A stretch of DNA of 64,000 bases from Candidatus Krumholzibacteriia bacterium. Its GTDB lineage: Bacteria > Krumholzibacteriota > Krumholzibacteriia > Krumholzibacteriales > Krumholzibacteriaceae. The notes under the pieces were generated by a model. It was not told the DNA's origin, did not search any database, and was given only the letters and a program-made list of their open reading frames with translations. The stretch spans positions 1-64,000 of the forward strand of contig JAGLYV010000029.1 of assembly GCA_023131975.1 (NCBI GenBank), written 5' to 3'. Position numbers and translations under genes: made by a program. Below are positions 9,760 to 19,800 of this stretch, piece by piece; the first letter of the stretch is position 1, and every line of letters starts with the position of its first letter.

Positions 9760-11442
9760 CTATTGTTCCAGTATCTTCTCCGTCAGGGCTACAGTCTCTT
9801 CTGTATGAGCGACGACCTCGGACCTGATCCTGTCTGCCTCGGTCTTTGTGACGGTCCTGAATTCTTCGTCCTCTATGCCGGGAAGGTTGATGACGACGTT
9901 GAGCCAGGCCCCTTCGGCGGCTGTCCGCGCTGTCAGGGCGGCTACGGCTGAGTCGCTGGCCGAGTTTTTGTTACCCTTTTCTGCAACGACTCTGGCCAGT
10001 TTTGCCGCGTCCAGTGAACGTTTCAGAACTCCCAGCGGGACGAGGGTGGCTTCTTTCGTACATTCCTCTATGGCGGCGGCTCTGGCAGCCTTTTCCTCGT
10101 CGGTCTTTTTCTTCATCCTCATGGCATCCATCACGCGGTTGAACGTGTCGGTATCCCTGTCGACATCGGTCAGAAATTCTTCCTTGAGACGCTGGGCTTC
10201 GATGCTGAGCTCCTCCATGGCATCGAAGGCGTCTTCGTATCCCTTCTTGCCGTGAGTGAGAGCGGCGACCATCGCCGAGAGAGCTCCGCTCAGCGCGCCG
10301 CAGAGGGCGGCCACACTGCCGCCACCGGGGGCTGGCGAATCGGTCGAGAGGACATCGGCGAACTCGGAAGTCTTCATCGCGACGAGGCTGTCAGCCCTGT
10401 GGAACTGATATTCAATGATCTTCTTGTCCGCCTCGAAAGGATAGAGGTCGCTGAGTCCCATGGAGAGGTCGGCGATATGGACCAGTTCCGATTCGGGTAC
10501 ACCGGTGAGCTTGCCCATTTTTGCCAGATAGTGTTTTCCTGCCTGGACGAGAGCTTCCAGGGGGATAAGGCCGACAAGCTCGCTTCCCGTGACACGGGCT
10601 CCAAGCTCCTGCGCGATCCGGGAACATTCGTCGAAGACGAGATGGGGAGGCGTGATACTGTAGTTTGTGAGATTGATAGAGACCTGGGCCCTTCCAAAAT
10701 CGTCCATGTACCAGCCGACCGCCTTGCATTCCTTGAAGATGCCGGGAGCTCTTACCGATTTATCATTCTCATCTTTTACGATTTTGCCCGCCTTGTCGCG
10801 TGCCAGACGGCCCTTTTCCCGGATAGTGAAGGCGATATCCCTCGCTACCTTCGTGTCGCGGGTATTGAGATTGACATTATAGGCGATGAGGAATTCCCTG
10901 GCGCTGATCGCTGTCGCGCCGGCGCCGGCGTTGAACTCTGCAGGGCCGCAGTCCGGTTTCCACTCTGGGTCTTTCAGTTTTTCGGGGAGGGCCTCGTATT
11001 CACCGGAGCGGACCGTGGCGAGGTTTTTCCATTCGGGTTTCGAGGCGGCGTATTCGTAGAAGTAAACGGGTATTCCCAGCTCGTTCCCTACCCTCTCACC
11101 AAGCCTGTGAGCCAGTTCGACACATTCGTCCATCGTGATCCCGCTTACCGGGACGAAGGGGCATACATCGGTCGCCCCCATACGCGCGTGCGTTCCGGTA
11201 TGGGTCCGCATATCGATGACCTCAGCGGCCTTTCTGATAGCCCTGAAAGCTGCTTCGACCACTTCGTCGGGTGGACCGATCATAGTGACGACTGTCCTGT
11301 TTGTGTCTTTTCCGGGGTCGACGTCGAGAAGTTTCACTCCTTCGACTCCGCTTATCTCATTTGTGATTGCATCGATCTTGGCCATATCAAGGCCTTCACT
11401 GAAATTGGGTACGCATTCGACCAGTTTCATATTCTCGATCAC
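9760..11442 (-). CDS. ftcD: Bifunctional glutamate formiminotransferase / formiminotetrahydrofolate cyclodeaminase
   Basis: N-terminal VECVPNFSEGLD..THTGTHARMGATDVCPFVPV; C-terminal cyclodeaminase DSPAPGGGSVAALCGALSGAL. Confidence 0.93.
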   Translation of the reverse strand: MIENMKLVECVPNFSEGLDMAKIDAITNEISGVEGVKLLDVDPGKDTNRTVVTMIGPPDEVVEAAFRAIRKAAEVIDMRTHTGTHARMGATDVCPFVPVSGITMDECVELAHRLGERVGNELGIPVYFYEYAASKPEWKNLATVRSGEYEALPEKLKDPEWKPDCGPAEFNAGAGATAISAREFLIAYNVNLNTRDTKVARDIAFTIREKGRLARDKAGKIVKDENDKSVRAPGIFKECKAVGWYMDDFGRAQVSINLTNYSITPPHLVFDECSRIAQELGARVTGSELVGLIPLEALVQAGKHYLAKMGKLTGVPESELVHIADLSMGLSDLYPFEADKKIIEYQFHRADSLVAMKTSEFADVLSTDSPAPGGGSVAALCGALSGALSAMVAALTHGKKGYEDAFDAMEELSIEAQRLKEEFLTDVDRDTDTFNRVMDAMRMKKKTDEEKAARAAAIEECTKEATLVPLGVLKRSLDAAKLARVVAEKGNKNSASDSAVAALTARTAAEGAWLNVVINLPGIEDEEFRTVTKTEADRIRSEVVAHTEETVALTEKILEQ

Positions 11443-11607
11443 GCTCCTTGTTCTTATCTTCGGAAATCATATTCTTCGGGAAGGATAATCAGAGAGGCAT
11501 GAGAGGTCAAGACACTTTGCTTTCGAGAGAGAGGTTAAGACCCGGAGATTCGGCCGGTATCTCCAACATTCTTGTAATATACTTCCGAATCTGGCAGTAT
11601 AACCTTC

Positions 11608-12381
11608 ATGGAGTATCACCTGAGCATACCACTGAGCAGAATCGAGGAATATATCGGTTTCGCCAGGGAGAACGGCTTTCAGCCGGAAGTCCGGATGACA
11701 GATGTCGATCATATGATGGGCCTGAAGACGGATGATCTGAAGCGTCTCGGAGAGATCTTCGAGAAGAACAGGTTCAGGCCTTTTACTCATGGTCCCTTTT
11801 TCGGACTCGATGTGGCCAGTATAGACAGGAACATATCGGAATATTCCATCCGCGCGCTTATCCATGGGCTCGAAATCACACGAGGGCTCGGTGGAAATGT
11901 GATGGTGATGCATACAGGCTATCTGCCCCAGTTCTCGAGGGGTGGGCGGAGGCACTGGTTCAGAAACTGGGCGGAGAGGATGCCGGTGGTCCTGGAACGC
12001 GCGAACAATCTCGGGGTGACTCTCGCGCTGGAAAACACATGGGACGACAGACCGGAAGTGTTGCTTCACCTGGCCGACCTTCTGCCGGGCGACTCGTTGC
12101 GGTTCTGCATAGATACGGGGCATGTGAACGCGTTCTCGAGACTTCATATATCCAGATGGTGGAATGCGCTCGAAGGCAGGATCGTTGCCCTGCATCTGCA
12201 TGATAACGACGGGATCTCGGACGATCATCTGGTGCCGGGCAGGGGGACATTCGATTTTTCCGCACTGGCGAAATTGATGAAAGAATCGAAGGACACACCT
12301 CTTCTTGACCTGGAAGTGGATATCCCCAATGCGGTCCTGGCGAGAGAGGTACTCGATGGCGTTTTTAACATTGGACGGTAG
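11608..12381 (+). CDS. Sugar phosphate isomerase/epimerase-like TIM barrel protein
   Basis: LALENTWDD, CIDTGHVNAFS, ALHLHDNDGISDDHLVPGRGTFDF. Confidence 0.85.
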   Translation: MEYHLSIPLSRIEEYIGFARENGFQPEVRMTDVDHMMGLKTDDLKRLGEIFEKNRFRPFTHGPFFGLDVASIDRNISEYSIRALIHGLEITRGLGGNVMVMHTGYLPQFSRGGRRHWFRNWAERMPVVLERANNLGVTLALENTWDDRPEVLLHLADLLPGDSLRFCIDTGHVNAFSRLHISRWWNALEGRIVALHLHDNDGISDDHLVPGRGTFDFSALAKLMKESKDTPLLDLEVDIPNAVLAREVLDGVFNIGR

Positions 12382-12417
12382 TGCGTCGGCTGTTGCCGGC
12401 GGGACGGAGGGAATGAC

Positions 12418-13725
12418 TTGCTTCTACCTGGCGTATTGATAGCTGTTCTGCTCATTGCGATAATCGTACTTCTTGTCAATATCATCCGAAGATTTTCAGC
12501 CGGTGGACCGGATCTGGAGAAAAGTGTAAGGGACGAGTTCCGCCAGGCTCGGGAGGAAGCTCGAAGGGCGGCGAAGGATCTGAGGGTGGAAGTATCGGGA
12601 ACGCAGAAAAGCACTACGGAGACGATGGTCAAATCGATAGAGGCGATCGGCAAGGGACAAAAGGACAATCTGGAAAATATATCGAAACGGATCGAGGAGC
12701 TTACCAGGTCAAATGAGGATATTCTCGGGAAGCTGCGCGGGACCATAGACGACAAATTAAGGGAGCTGCAGGAGAGTAACGAGAAGAAGCTTGAACAGAT
12801 GCGAAAGACGGTGGACGAAAAGCTCCAGGACACCCTGGAAAAAAGACTTGGCGAATCGTTCAAACTGGTCAGTGAAAGGCTTGAAGCGGTCCAGAAAGGC
12901 CTCGGCGAGATGAAGAGCCTGGCCACAGGAGTCGGAGACCTGAAAAAGGTCCTGACAAACGTGAAGGCGAGAGGGACATGGGGTGAGGTCCAGCTGGGCG
13001 CCCTCCTCGAACAGGTGTTGATCCCGGAACAGTATGGCACGAATATAGCGACGAAGAAAGATTCGACGGACAGAGTGGAGTTTGCCATCAGGCTGCCCGG
13101 ACCTGATAACGATCCGGACGAGTGTGTGTGGCTGCCGATAGATTCGAAATTCCCCCAGGAAGATTATCTGCGGCTTGTCAACGCGTCCGAGGCGGCTGAC
13201 TCGGACGCCGTGCAGCAGGCGTCGGCGGCACTGGTGCGAGCGATACACAAATCCGCGAAGGATATCAGGGATAAATATCTGGACCCTCCGAATACGACCG
13301 ACTTTGCGATCATGTTCCTGCCGACCGAGGGACTTTATGCCGAGATCCTCCGCCAGCCTGGAGAAGTCGAACGCCTTCAGAATGAGTTCCGTATAGTGGT
13401 GACAGGGCCGACTACCCTTGCCGCGACTCTCAGCAGTCTCAGAATGGGTTTCCGGACCCTCGCGATCGAGAAACGTTCCAGCGAGGTCTGGAAGGTGCTT
13501 TCGGCGGTCAAGACGGAGTTCGGGAAATTCGGGACGGTCCTCGACAAGGTCAAGAAACAGCTCAATGCTGCCTCGAACACTATCGAAAGCACCGGCGTCA
13601 GGACGAGGGTCATGGAGAGGAAGTTGAGAGAAGTCGAGGCCCTGCCCGAAAGTGAATCGGGCAGACTCCTCGAACTTTCTCCCGGCGCGCTGGATGAAGC
13701 TGAAGAAGTCGACCCTGAAGAATAA
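12418..13725 (+). CDS. rmuC: DNA recombination protein RmuC
   Basis: Coiled coil then RGTWGEVQLGALLEQVLIPEQY, PIDSKFPQEDYLRL, FLPTEGLYAEIL; TTG start. Confidence 0.92.
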   Translation: MLLPGVLIAVLLIAIIVLLVNIIRRFSAGGPDLEKSVRDEFRQAREEARRAAKDLRVEVSGTQKSTTETMVKSIEAIGKGQKDNLENISKRIEELTRSNEDILGKLRGTIDDKLRELQESNEKKLEQMRKTVDEKLQDTLEKRLGESFKLVSERLEAVQKGLGEMKSLATGVGDLKKVLTNVKARGTWGEVQLGALLEQVLIPEQYGTNIATKKDSTDRVEFAIRLPGPDNDPDECVWLPIDSKFPQEDYLRLVNASEAADSDAVQQASAALVRAIHKSAKDIRDKYLDPPNTTDFAIMFLPTEGLYAEILRQPGEVERLQNEFRIVVTGPTTLAATLSSLRMGFRTLAIEKRSSEVWKVLSAVKTEFGKFGTVLDKVKKQLNAASNTIESTGVRTRVMERKLREVEALPESESGRLLELSPGALDEAEEVDPEE

Positions 13726-13807
13726 AGAAGTCTCGGTGAACGGGAAAGAAGCCTCGATGAACAGAAAAGAGGCTTCGATGAACCGAAAAAAGGCCCTGAC
13801 GAACAGG
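13724..13807 (+). repeat. 4 x 21-bp degenerate tandem repeat overlapping the rmuC stop
   Basis: aaagaagtctcggtgaacggg / aaagaagcctcgatgaacaga / aaagaggcttcgatgaaccga / aaaaaggccctgacgaacagg. Confidence 0.9.
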
Positions 13808-13960
13808 CGGATCGATGCGACGCGGTCCCCAAAAAACCCGGAAATATTAAAAAAACATTTAGGATTATTCGTAAAAGTGATACTATCCCCTAACTTCGGA
13901 ATTAGCCGATGACTGATTTATAATCTGCTTCCTATTCACTTCAGCTCGGGAGGGCACATC

Positions 13961-15436
13961 TTGGTAGAAGCTGCCAGAAGAAAACTCAATGAGTCCGCTG
14001 GAATGCGATGGTTCGCTCTGATACTGATCAGTACGCTACTCTTCAGTACTTACTGGTTCCAGGACTGTCTCGGCCCGCTCAAGGGCCTGATGGAGTCCGA
14101 GCTGGGACTGAACAGTGATCAGTTCGGGCGTATCGCCTCCTCGACGACCTGGGCGAATCTTGCCCTGATGATCATCGTGGGTGGTATAGCTCTCGACAAA
14201 TGGGGGATACGCAAAACCGGTACGCTCTTCGGTATTCTGGCCGTGGCCGGAGCCGCTATCGTTGCCCTGGCAGCTAAGGGGGTGTTCGGATCCGATGAAA
14301 GATCTACGATGATCTGGATGATCGTCGGGAGGATCCTGTTTGGCACCGGGCTAGAGACCGTCTGCGTTATGGTCTCGCGGACGGTGGTGAAGTGGTTTAA
14401 GGGCTACGAACTTGCTCTTGCCATGGGTATCAACGTGGGGTTCGGCCGTCTCGGTTCGGCCGGTACGAACTTCTTCGGCATCGAGATAGCGAACAACAGC
14501 GTGTTTACTGGAGTATCGTTCGCGGCGACGCTGATCGGCCTTTCGCTCATATGCTTCCTCGTCTACCTGATCCTGGACGTCAAGTTTGACAAGGCGGCCG
14601 GCATCCAGGCGGGAGAAGGGGACGGCGACAAGTTCAAGTTCAAGGATCTCACCGATCTGATCACCAATCATTCGTTTATATTCATCGCTCTTCTCTGCGT
14701 GGCGTTCTACTCGGCAGTATTCCCGTTCGTGCAGTACGCGCCAGACCTCCTGATCAACAAGTTCGGGTTTACATCGACACTGCCCGATATGACGGGGTGG
14801 TCGTTCGCTGCGAAGTTCAAGGCCTTCTTCCATAACGGTCCGAAGGTGACGAGCCTCATTCCTCTCGGAACGATACTCTTCACCCCGATCTTCGGTCGAC
14901 TGGTCGACAAGAAGGGCAAGGCCGCGACACTGATGATCATCGGTTCGCTTCTGCTTATCTTCGCCCATCTTTCGCTTTCGGTCTTTAATAACGTAATTCT
15001 CGGGTACTTCGGTCTGTTCGCTCTCGGTATCGCTTTTTCTCTGGTACCGGCCGCGATGTGGCCTTCTGTCGCAAAGATCGTTCCCGAGAACAGGCTGGGA
15101 ACAGCATACGCGACCATGTTTACCATCCAGAACTACGGCCTTGCCGCATTCTTCTGGGGGATCGGAAAGGTCCTGAACATGGTCAACCCCGCGGTCGTCA
15201 ATCAGATCAGGGAGACGAGGGAGAGTCTTATCGCGAGCGGCATGAGCATGAACGAGGTTCCCGTAAGGATCGAGGAACTCAAGCTCGCAGGGGAGATTCC
15301 TCCCTACAACTACACGATGCCTATCCTCATGCTCGTGGTCCTCGGCATCATATCGATCTTCCTTGCCTTCCAGCTCAAACGGGCTGACAAGAGACAGGGA
15401 TACGGGCTGGAGATGCCGACGGGGCATGAAGGTTGA
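13961..15436 (+). CDS. MFS transporter
   Basis: About 12 hydrophobic segments; GGIALDKWGIRKTG, GRLVDKKGKAA loops; TTG start. Confidence 0.85.
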   Translation: MVEAARRKLNESAGMRWFALILISTLLFSTYWFQDCLGPLKGLMESELGLNSDQFGRIASSTTWANLALMIIVGGIALDKWGIRKTGTLFGILAVAGAAIVALAAKGVFGSDERSTMIWMIVGRILFGTGLETVCVMVSRTVVKWFKGYELALAMGINVGFGRLGSAGTNFFGIEIANNSVFTGVSFAATLIGLSLICFLVYLILDVKFDKAAGIQAGEGDGDKFKFKDLTDLITNHSFIFIALLCVAFYSAVFPFVQYAPDLLINKFGFTSTLPDMTGWSFAAKFKAFFHNGPKVTSLIPLGTILFTPIFGRLVDKKGKAATLMIIGSLLLIFAHLSLSVFNNVILGYFGLFALGIAFSLVPAAMWPSVAKIVPENRLGTAYATMFTIQNYGLAAFFWGIGKVLNMVNPAVVNQIRETRESLIASGMSMNEVPVRIEELKLAGEIPPYNYTMPILMLVVLGIISIFLAFQLKRADKRQGYGLEMPTGHEG

Positions 15437-15486
15437 TCGAGCAAATCGGATTGCTGCCTGTGTCTGTGTGGACACAGGATGAGATA

Positions 15487-15518
15487 ACGGCCCGGGGAGC
15501 ATACGCTCTTCGGGCCGT
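15487..15518. terminator. Long hairpin downstream of MFS gene (possible terminator)
   Basis: ACGGCCCG-GG-GAGC-ATAC-GCTC-TT-CGGGCCGT; no clear U tract. Confidence 0.5.
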
Positions 15519-15564
15519 GCGGGTTTAAAGTCCGTGCACTTTTGCGGGCCATGTACTTTGGAAA

Positions 15565-16548
15565 GTGGGCATGAAGACTCCCGGTGAAAGAGATCTTTCT
15601 CTCGATATCCTGCGCTCCGGAGCCATATTGTATGTCGTCGGGTTCTGGCACCTTCAGGAATACTCTTCATCTCTGAATTTCTTTAGTGATATCACCCTTC
15701 TTCTCACGGATATCGTGCTTGCCCTGTTCGTTTATATTTCCGGATACCTTCTTTCCAGCCGTTATGATCTTATCGGGGTCACCGACCTGTTTCCCTTTTT
15801 CAGAAAAAGGATGCTGAGGATATATCCCATGTACCTCGGGGCGCTGACCATCTTTGCTGTCATACATCTGATAAGTCCCGGTGTGGCACTGAGGGCATCG
15901 TTTCTCGCGAATATGATCACCGGTGAGACACTCAGGACACTCTGGTTCGTCGGTCTCATTCTATGCTTTTACCTGATAACGCCCATTTTCCTGTACCGGT
16001 TCAGCCCTGTGAAGACTGTGGCATACTCAGCCGGATTATTCACCCTTCTGCTTGTCATCGATCACAGGACCGGATATATAGATCTCAGACTTGCCCAATA
16101 CCTTCCCGCTTTTGTTATGGGAATCCTGGTGGCAAGAGTCAGCGCGATGGAGGGTCTTCTGAAAAGCAGGGTCCTGCTGGTCCTTTCTCTGGTACCCTTG
16201 GTCGGCGGGTTTTTCGCTTTTTCCAGGTTCGCGGATCAATACTTTCGTCTCTTTATCTCGATAGTCACTTTTCTGGCAGCTCTCGGTATCCTTCTGTACC
16301 TCGGACGGGTATTCAGCCGGTTTTGCGGCAGGAGACTTGTCGGGTTTTTCGCGTATTCGAGTTATGCTGTATATCTTCTTCACCGGATCAGTTTCGCGGT
16401 GGGGAAAAGGTTTTTCAGGCCGGAAGGACTTGTTCCATCATTCCTGTATCTGGTCGGATTGATCCTGCCGTTGACCATTATCATGGGCTATTTTATTCAG
16501 AAGGCTTACGATCGCCTGATAGTCGACCGGCTTACCGGCCGTAGTTGA
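15565..16548 (+). CDS. Acyltransferase family (acyltransferase 3-like) membrane protein
   Basis: RDLSLDILRSGAILYVVGFWH..; multi-TM; FFRKRMLRIYPMYLGAL; TLWFVGLILCFYLITPIF. Confidence 0.8.
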   Translation: MGMKTPGERDLSLDILRSGAILYVVGFWHLQEYSSSLNFFSDITLLLTDIVLALFVYISGYLLSSRYDLIGVTDLFPFFRKRMLRIYPMYLGALTIFAVIHLISPGVALRASFLANMITGETLRTLWFVGLILCFYLITPIFLYRFSPVKTVAYSAGLFTLLLVIDHRTGYIDLRLAQYLPAFVMGILVARVSAMEGLLKSRVLLVLSLVPLVGGFFAFSRFADQYFRLFISIVTFLAALGILLYLGRVFSRFCGRRLVGFFAYSSYAVYLLHRISFAVGKRFFRPEGLVPSFLYLVGLILPLTIIMGYFIQKAYDRLIVDRLTGRS

Positions 16549-16800
16549 TTCAGCTTCCGTTCATGAACTGTCAAGTCGTACGATGGATCGCTGATTCTTC
16601 CAGTTTCTTATAATTCTTCATAATTCTCTATGATTTCCCATGATTGTGAATAGTTCTTGCAGATTTCTTTATGGAATAATCGATGAAGATGGGTTTTGTG
16701 ATGTTGTAACGTAAATAGTAGTAGATAGATAACGTATTATGGCTCGGGCGGGCAGAATCGGCCGGGATGCGGTCGATCTGGTAATTCTATAATAGACAGG

Positions 16801-19800
16801 ATGATAACTGGTCAGGCAGAACAGAGTATGAAATCGTTGAAATGCATGGTCAAGCGCGGTTTATCTCGCAAAATGAGAGAAAGCGGGAAGATACTTCTCT
16901 CTTTTATCCGGGTGACCGGGGTATTCATCCTGTTTTATGTGGTGGCCGCCCTGCCTGCCGGAGCAGCGACGGATGACGGCACTATTCCGATTTGTATTGA
17001 CCAGTCAAGAGACCTTCTTCTTGCTTCCGTTGGGGATCTGGTCATCCAGACGATTCAATGTTCTTTTGATACTGTGAGGGTGGGTAATACAGGAATACCT
17101 CTGACCGTACGTCTCCAGAACCGTAGCGATACTCCCATAATCATGGACTTTGTCTCGATCAATTTTACCCTTTCGAGCGGGGGGGACCGCAACGGCGATT
17201 ATCTTGTCATATCAGAACTGATTGTCAACGATACTATCTATCCATCGGATAATGTTCCATTTGAATTTCTCGTCGATGTTTTTCCTGACGCGTTGACAGA
17301 AGAGACTATAAGGATAAGTGCCTTTGCTGTGGGAGAGCGTGTTGATAACGGCGAGACTGTCACAGCGGAAAGCTCCAATACATGGAACATTCTCGATGAA
17401 TTCGAGAATGTCGCCTGGAACAACGACAACGGAAGCGAGGCATGGTCCGGACCGTGGGGTGAGATCGGGGAATCTGATGGCCCGGATGCCGGGGTCGTTT
17501 CGATCGGGATGGTACCCATGCTGGGCATCAACGTACTTCGAGTCGGCAGTGACCAGGTATTTGCCGATGCCGGCATCGAAAGGGGAGCGGACCTGTCAAA
17601 TGCCCTTGTCGCCACACTGAACTACATGTGGGGGATCGATCCGACCCACACATTCTACGGCAAGTTTCTGATACAGATATCTGCCGATGGAGGTGAAAGC
17701 TGGATAGATCTGAGCATAATCGAAGGTGAGGGCTCGCTTGTATCAGGCATCGAAAGTTACGATATCACCGAATGGGCGGGGCCGGAAACGAGGATCCGTT
17801 TCGTGTCGAACGGTTTCAGCCAGGGATTTATCTATATCGACGATGTCGAGATCGTTTTTGAGAAAGTTTCGTCAAGTCATGCCTGGGTCGTTCTGAACGA
17901 GGGCGGCATTCAGGCATCGATAGCCTTGTTTGACACACGTTCGACCTCCGACCGGGCCGACGATTCCCTGATGGTGTTTCTAGAAAGAGAAAGTACTTCT
18001 CTCGGTGTCGTACATGTGACCAACAATGGGTTTCCCGCTGGAAGCATACCGTATGAGCATGGTGGGGAGTACCGGCTCGTAGTCCAATACAGGAATCTGG
18101 AGGAATGGGAATGGGAGCCGAAAGACTCAGAAAGAGGGTATTTCGCCTTCAAAGATATTTCCAGTGGTTTCGGCCGTGAATCGGCGCCCCGCGTTGGACT
18201 GAAGGAATTTCTCCTGACAGAAACGAATATCAGTGATGAGGAGGACGACTCCGTCGATTGTGTGATCGGGGCTACGGTCCATTCCGACCCTCCCGGGTCC
18301 TGGGATGTCATGACCGATCCCTGGTCGGACCCCGAAGTAGATGACGGCAAGCTCGGTGAATACGGGAGCGTCATAGAGGGGCTGGATCCTCCCCGATGGA
18401 TCCTGGACTGCAGGGACGGAGGAAAGGACTGGGAAGTCACGGGAAAAGCAGAGGACGACAGGTCGTATTTCCACGAAATATGGTTCAGGCCCGATCAGGA
18501 ATGGGAGCATGGAGACCTGGCCGATATTTATCTGCATTATGACGGGAATTCGCCGGAAAACTCACTCGATGAATTTCACATGATATTCAGGATGGTGGAC
18601 GACGATACACTGGGGCCGGAATTCTCGGATTATTCTCCCGGGACCATACCGGAAGGGAACGAAATATATATCGGTGTCCACATCTTTGATCCGAGCGGAG
18701 TCTATGATGACGATACGGACGAAGGAGGACAGGGAGTATATATCATCTGGGACGACGACGGCAGTCTCTCGGGCGACTACAATATTATGCAGATGGCCTC
18801 GATCGTGGAAGGGGCTTTTGAGACTGCCGGGTCACTTGGAGTCTACGCGGCTGGAACAGAGATACTTTACAGGGTATACGCCTACGATGACGATGCCGAC
18901 TTCGGGCCAGATGACCGGAGCCAGTCAGTCAGCGAAGTGCATTCCGTTCAGGTCATCGGATCGAGCCCCGTCTATGAAACCACTTCTTCGATATCACCTG
19001 ACGAGATATGCCCGGGGATGCGGGTAGACGGTTTCCAGTTGCGGATATCGAATCCCAACGCAGAGGAAATAGTCCTGATGCCGGCAGTGTCGTATCTCGA
19101 GTTCAGCGACGGTACCCATACTGTGAATGTAAATCTTGTCAACGAGACTGTTCTAAGACCGGGAGTCAGTGATTACACGATAGTCTTCGGACAGGCGGAT
19201 ATCCCGGAGACATTCAACGCTCCCGATACTATCGAAGTCGACTTGTATCTCGAGGGGACCATCCAGGGATCGTTGTTCTGGAGCCAGGAATGGACTCTCT
19301 CTGAATCGAACCGGATAATCGTCGATGCTCCGGCAGTCTTTGTCGAGACCTATCCGCTGCCTTCCCCTCCGGTCAACCCGGGTGAACGTAAAGCCGAGAT
19401 GCTCCGTCTCAAATTCACGAACGAAGGTATGACCGGTGTTCTGGTCGACAGTCTTGTCATCGACAACCTTACGACCGGGTCACGGACAGCGCCCGGGAAC
19501 GACGTCGATTTCGAGACTCTTTATCTTTACCGGCAGAATGGACCCGTCACCGTGATTTCGATTCTCGCTGGAGGCGGGGGTGGAGAGCTTTTACAAAGTC
19601 GACCTTTCGATGTGGGTGATTCGCTTGCCGCGATGGCGGTCTTCTCCGATGGAAGAGCTGTTTTCAGATTGTCGGAGGCGAAGGGCATTCCGGTCGGTGA
19701 AGAGATCTATTACTATATCATGGCCGATATCGATTCGTTTCTTGCCTGCGATGGAGATATCCTCGATATTGCGGTGATGTCGACAGATTCGATCTTTCTT

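Noticed and set aside
10252-11502. 416-aa plus-strand ORF opposite ftcD
   Set aside because: Antisense to a clear FtcD gene; low-complexity composition with no recognisable domain; typical shadow ORF of GC-rich coding DNA.
14351-15670. 439-aa minus-strand ORF opposite the MFS gene
   Set aside because: Antisense, charged low-complexity composition, no family signature.
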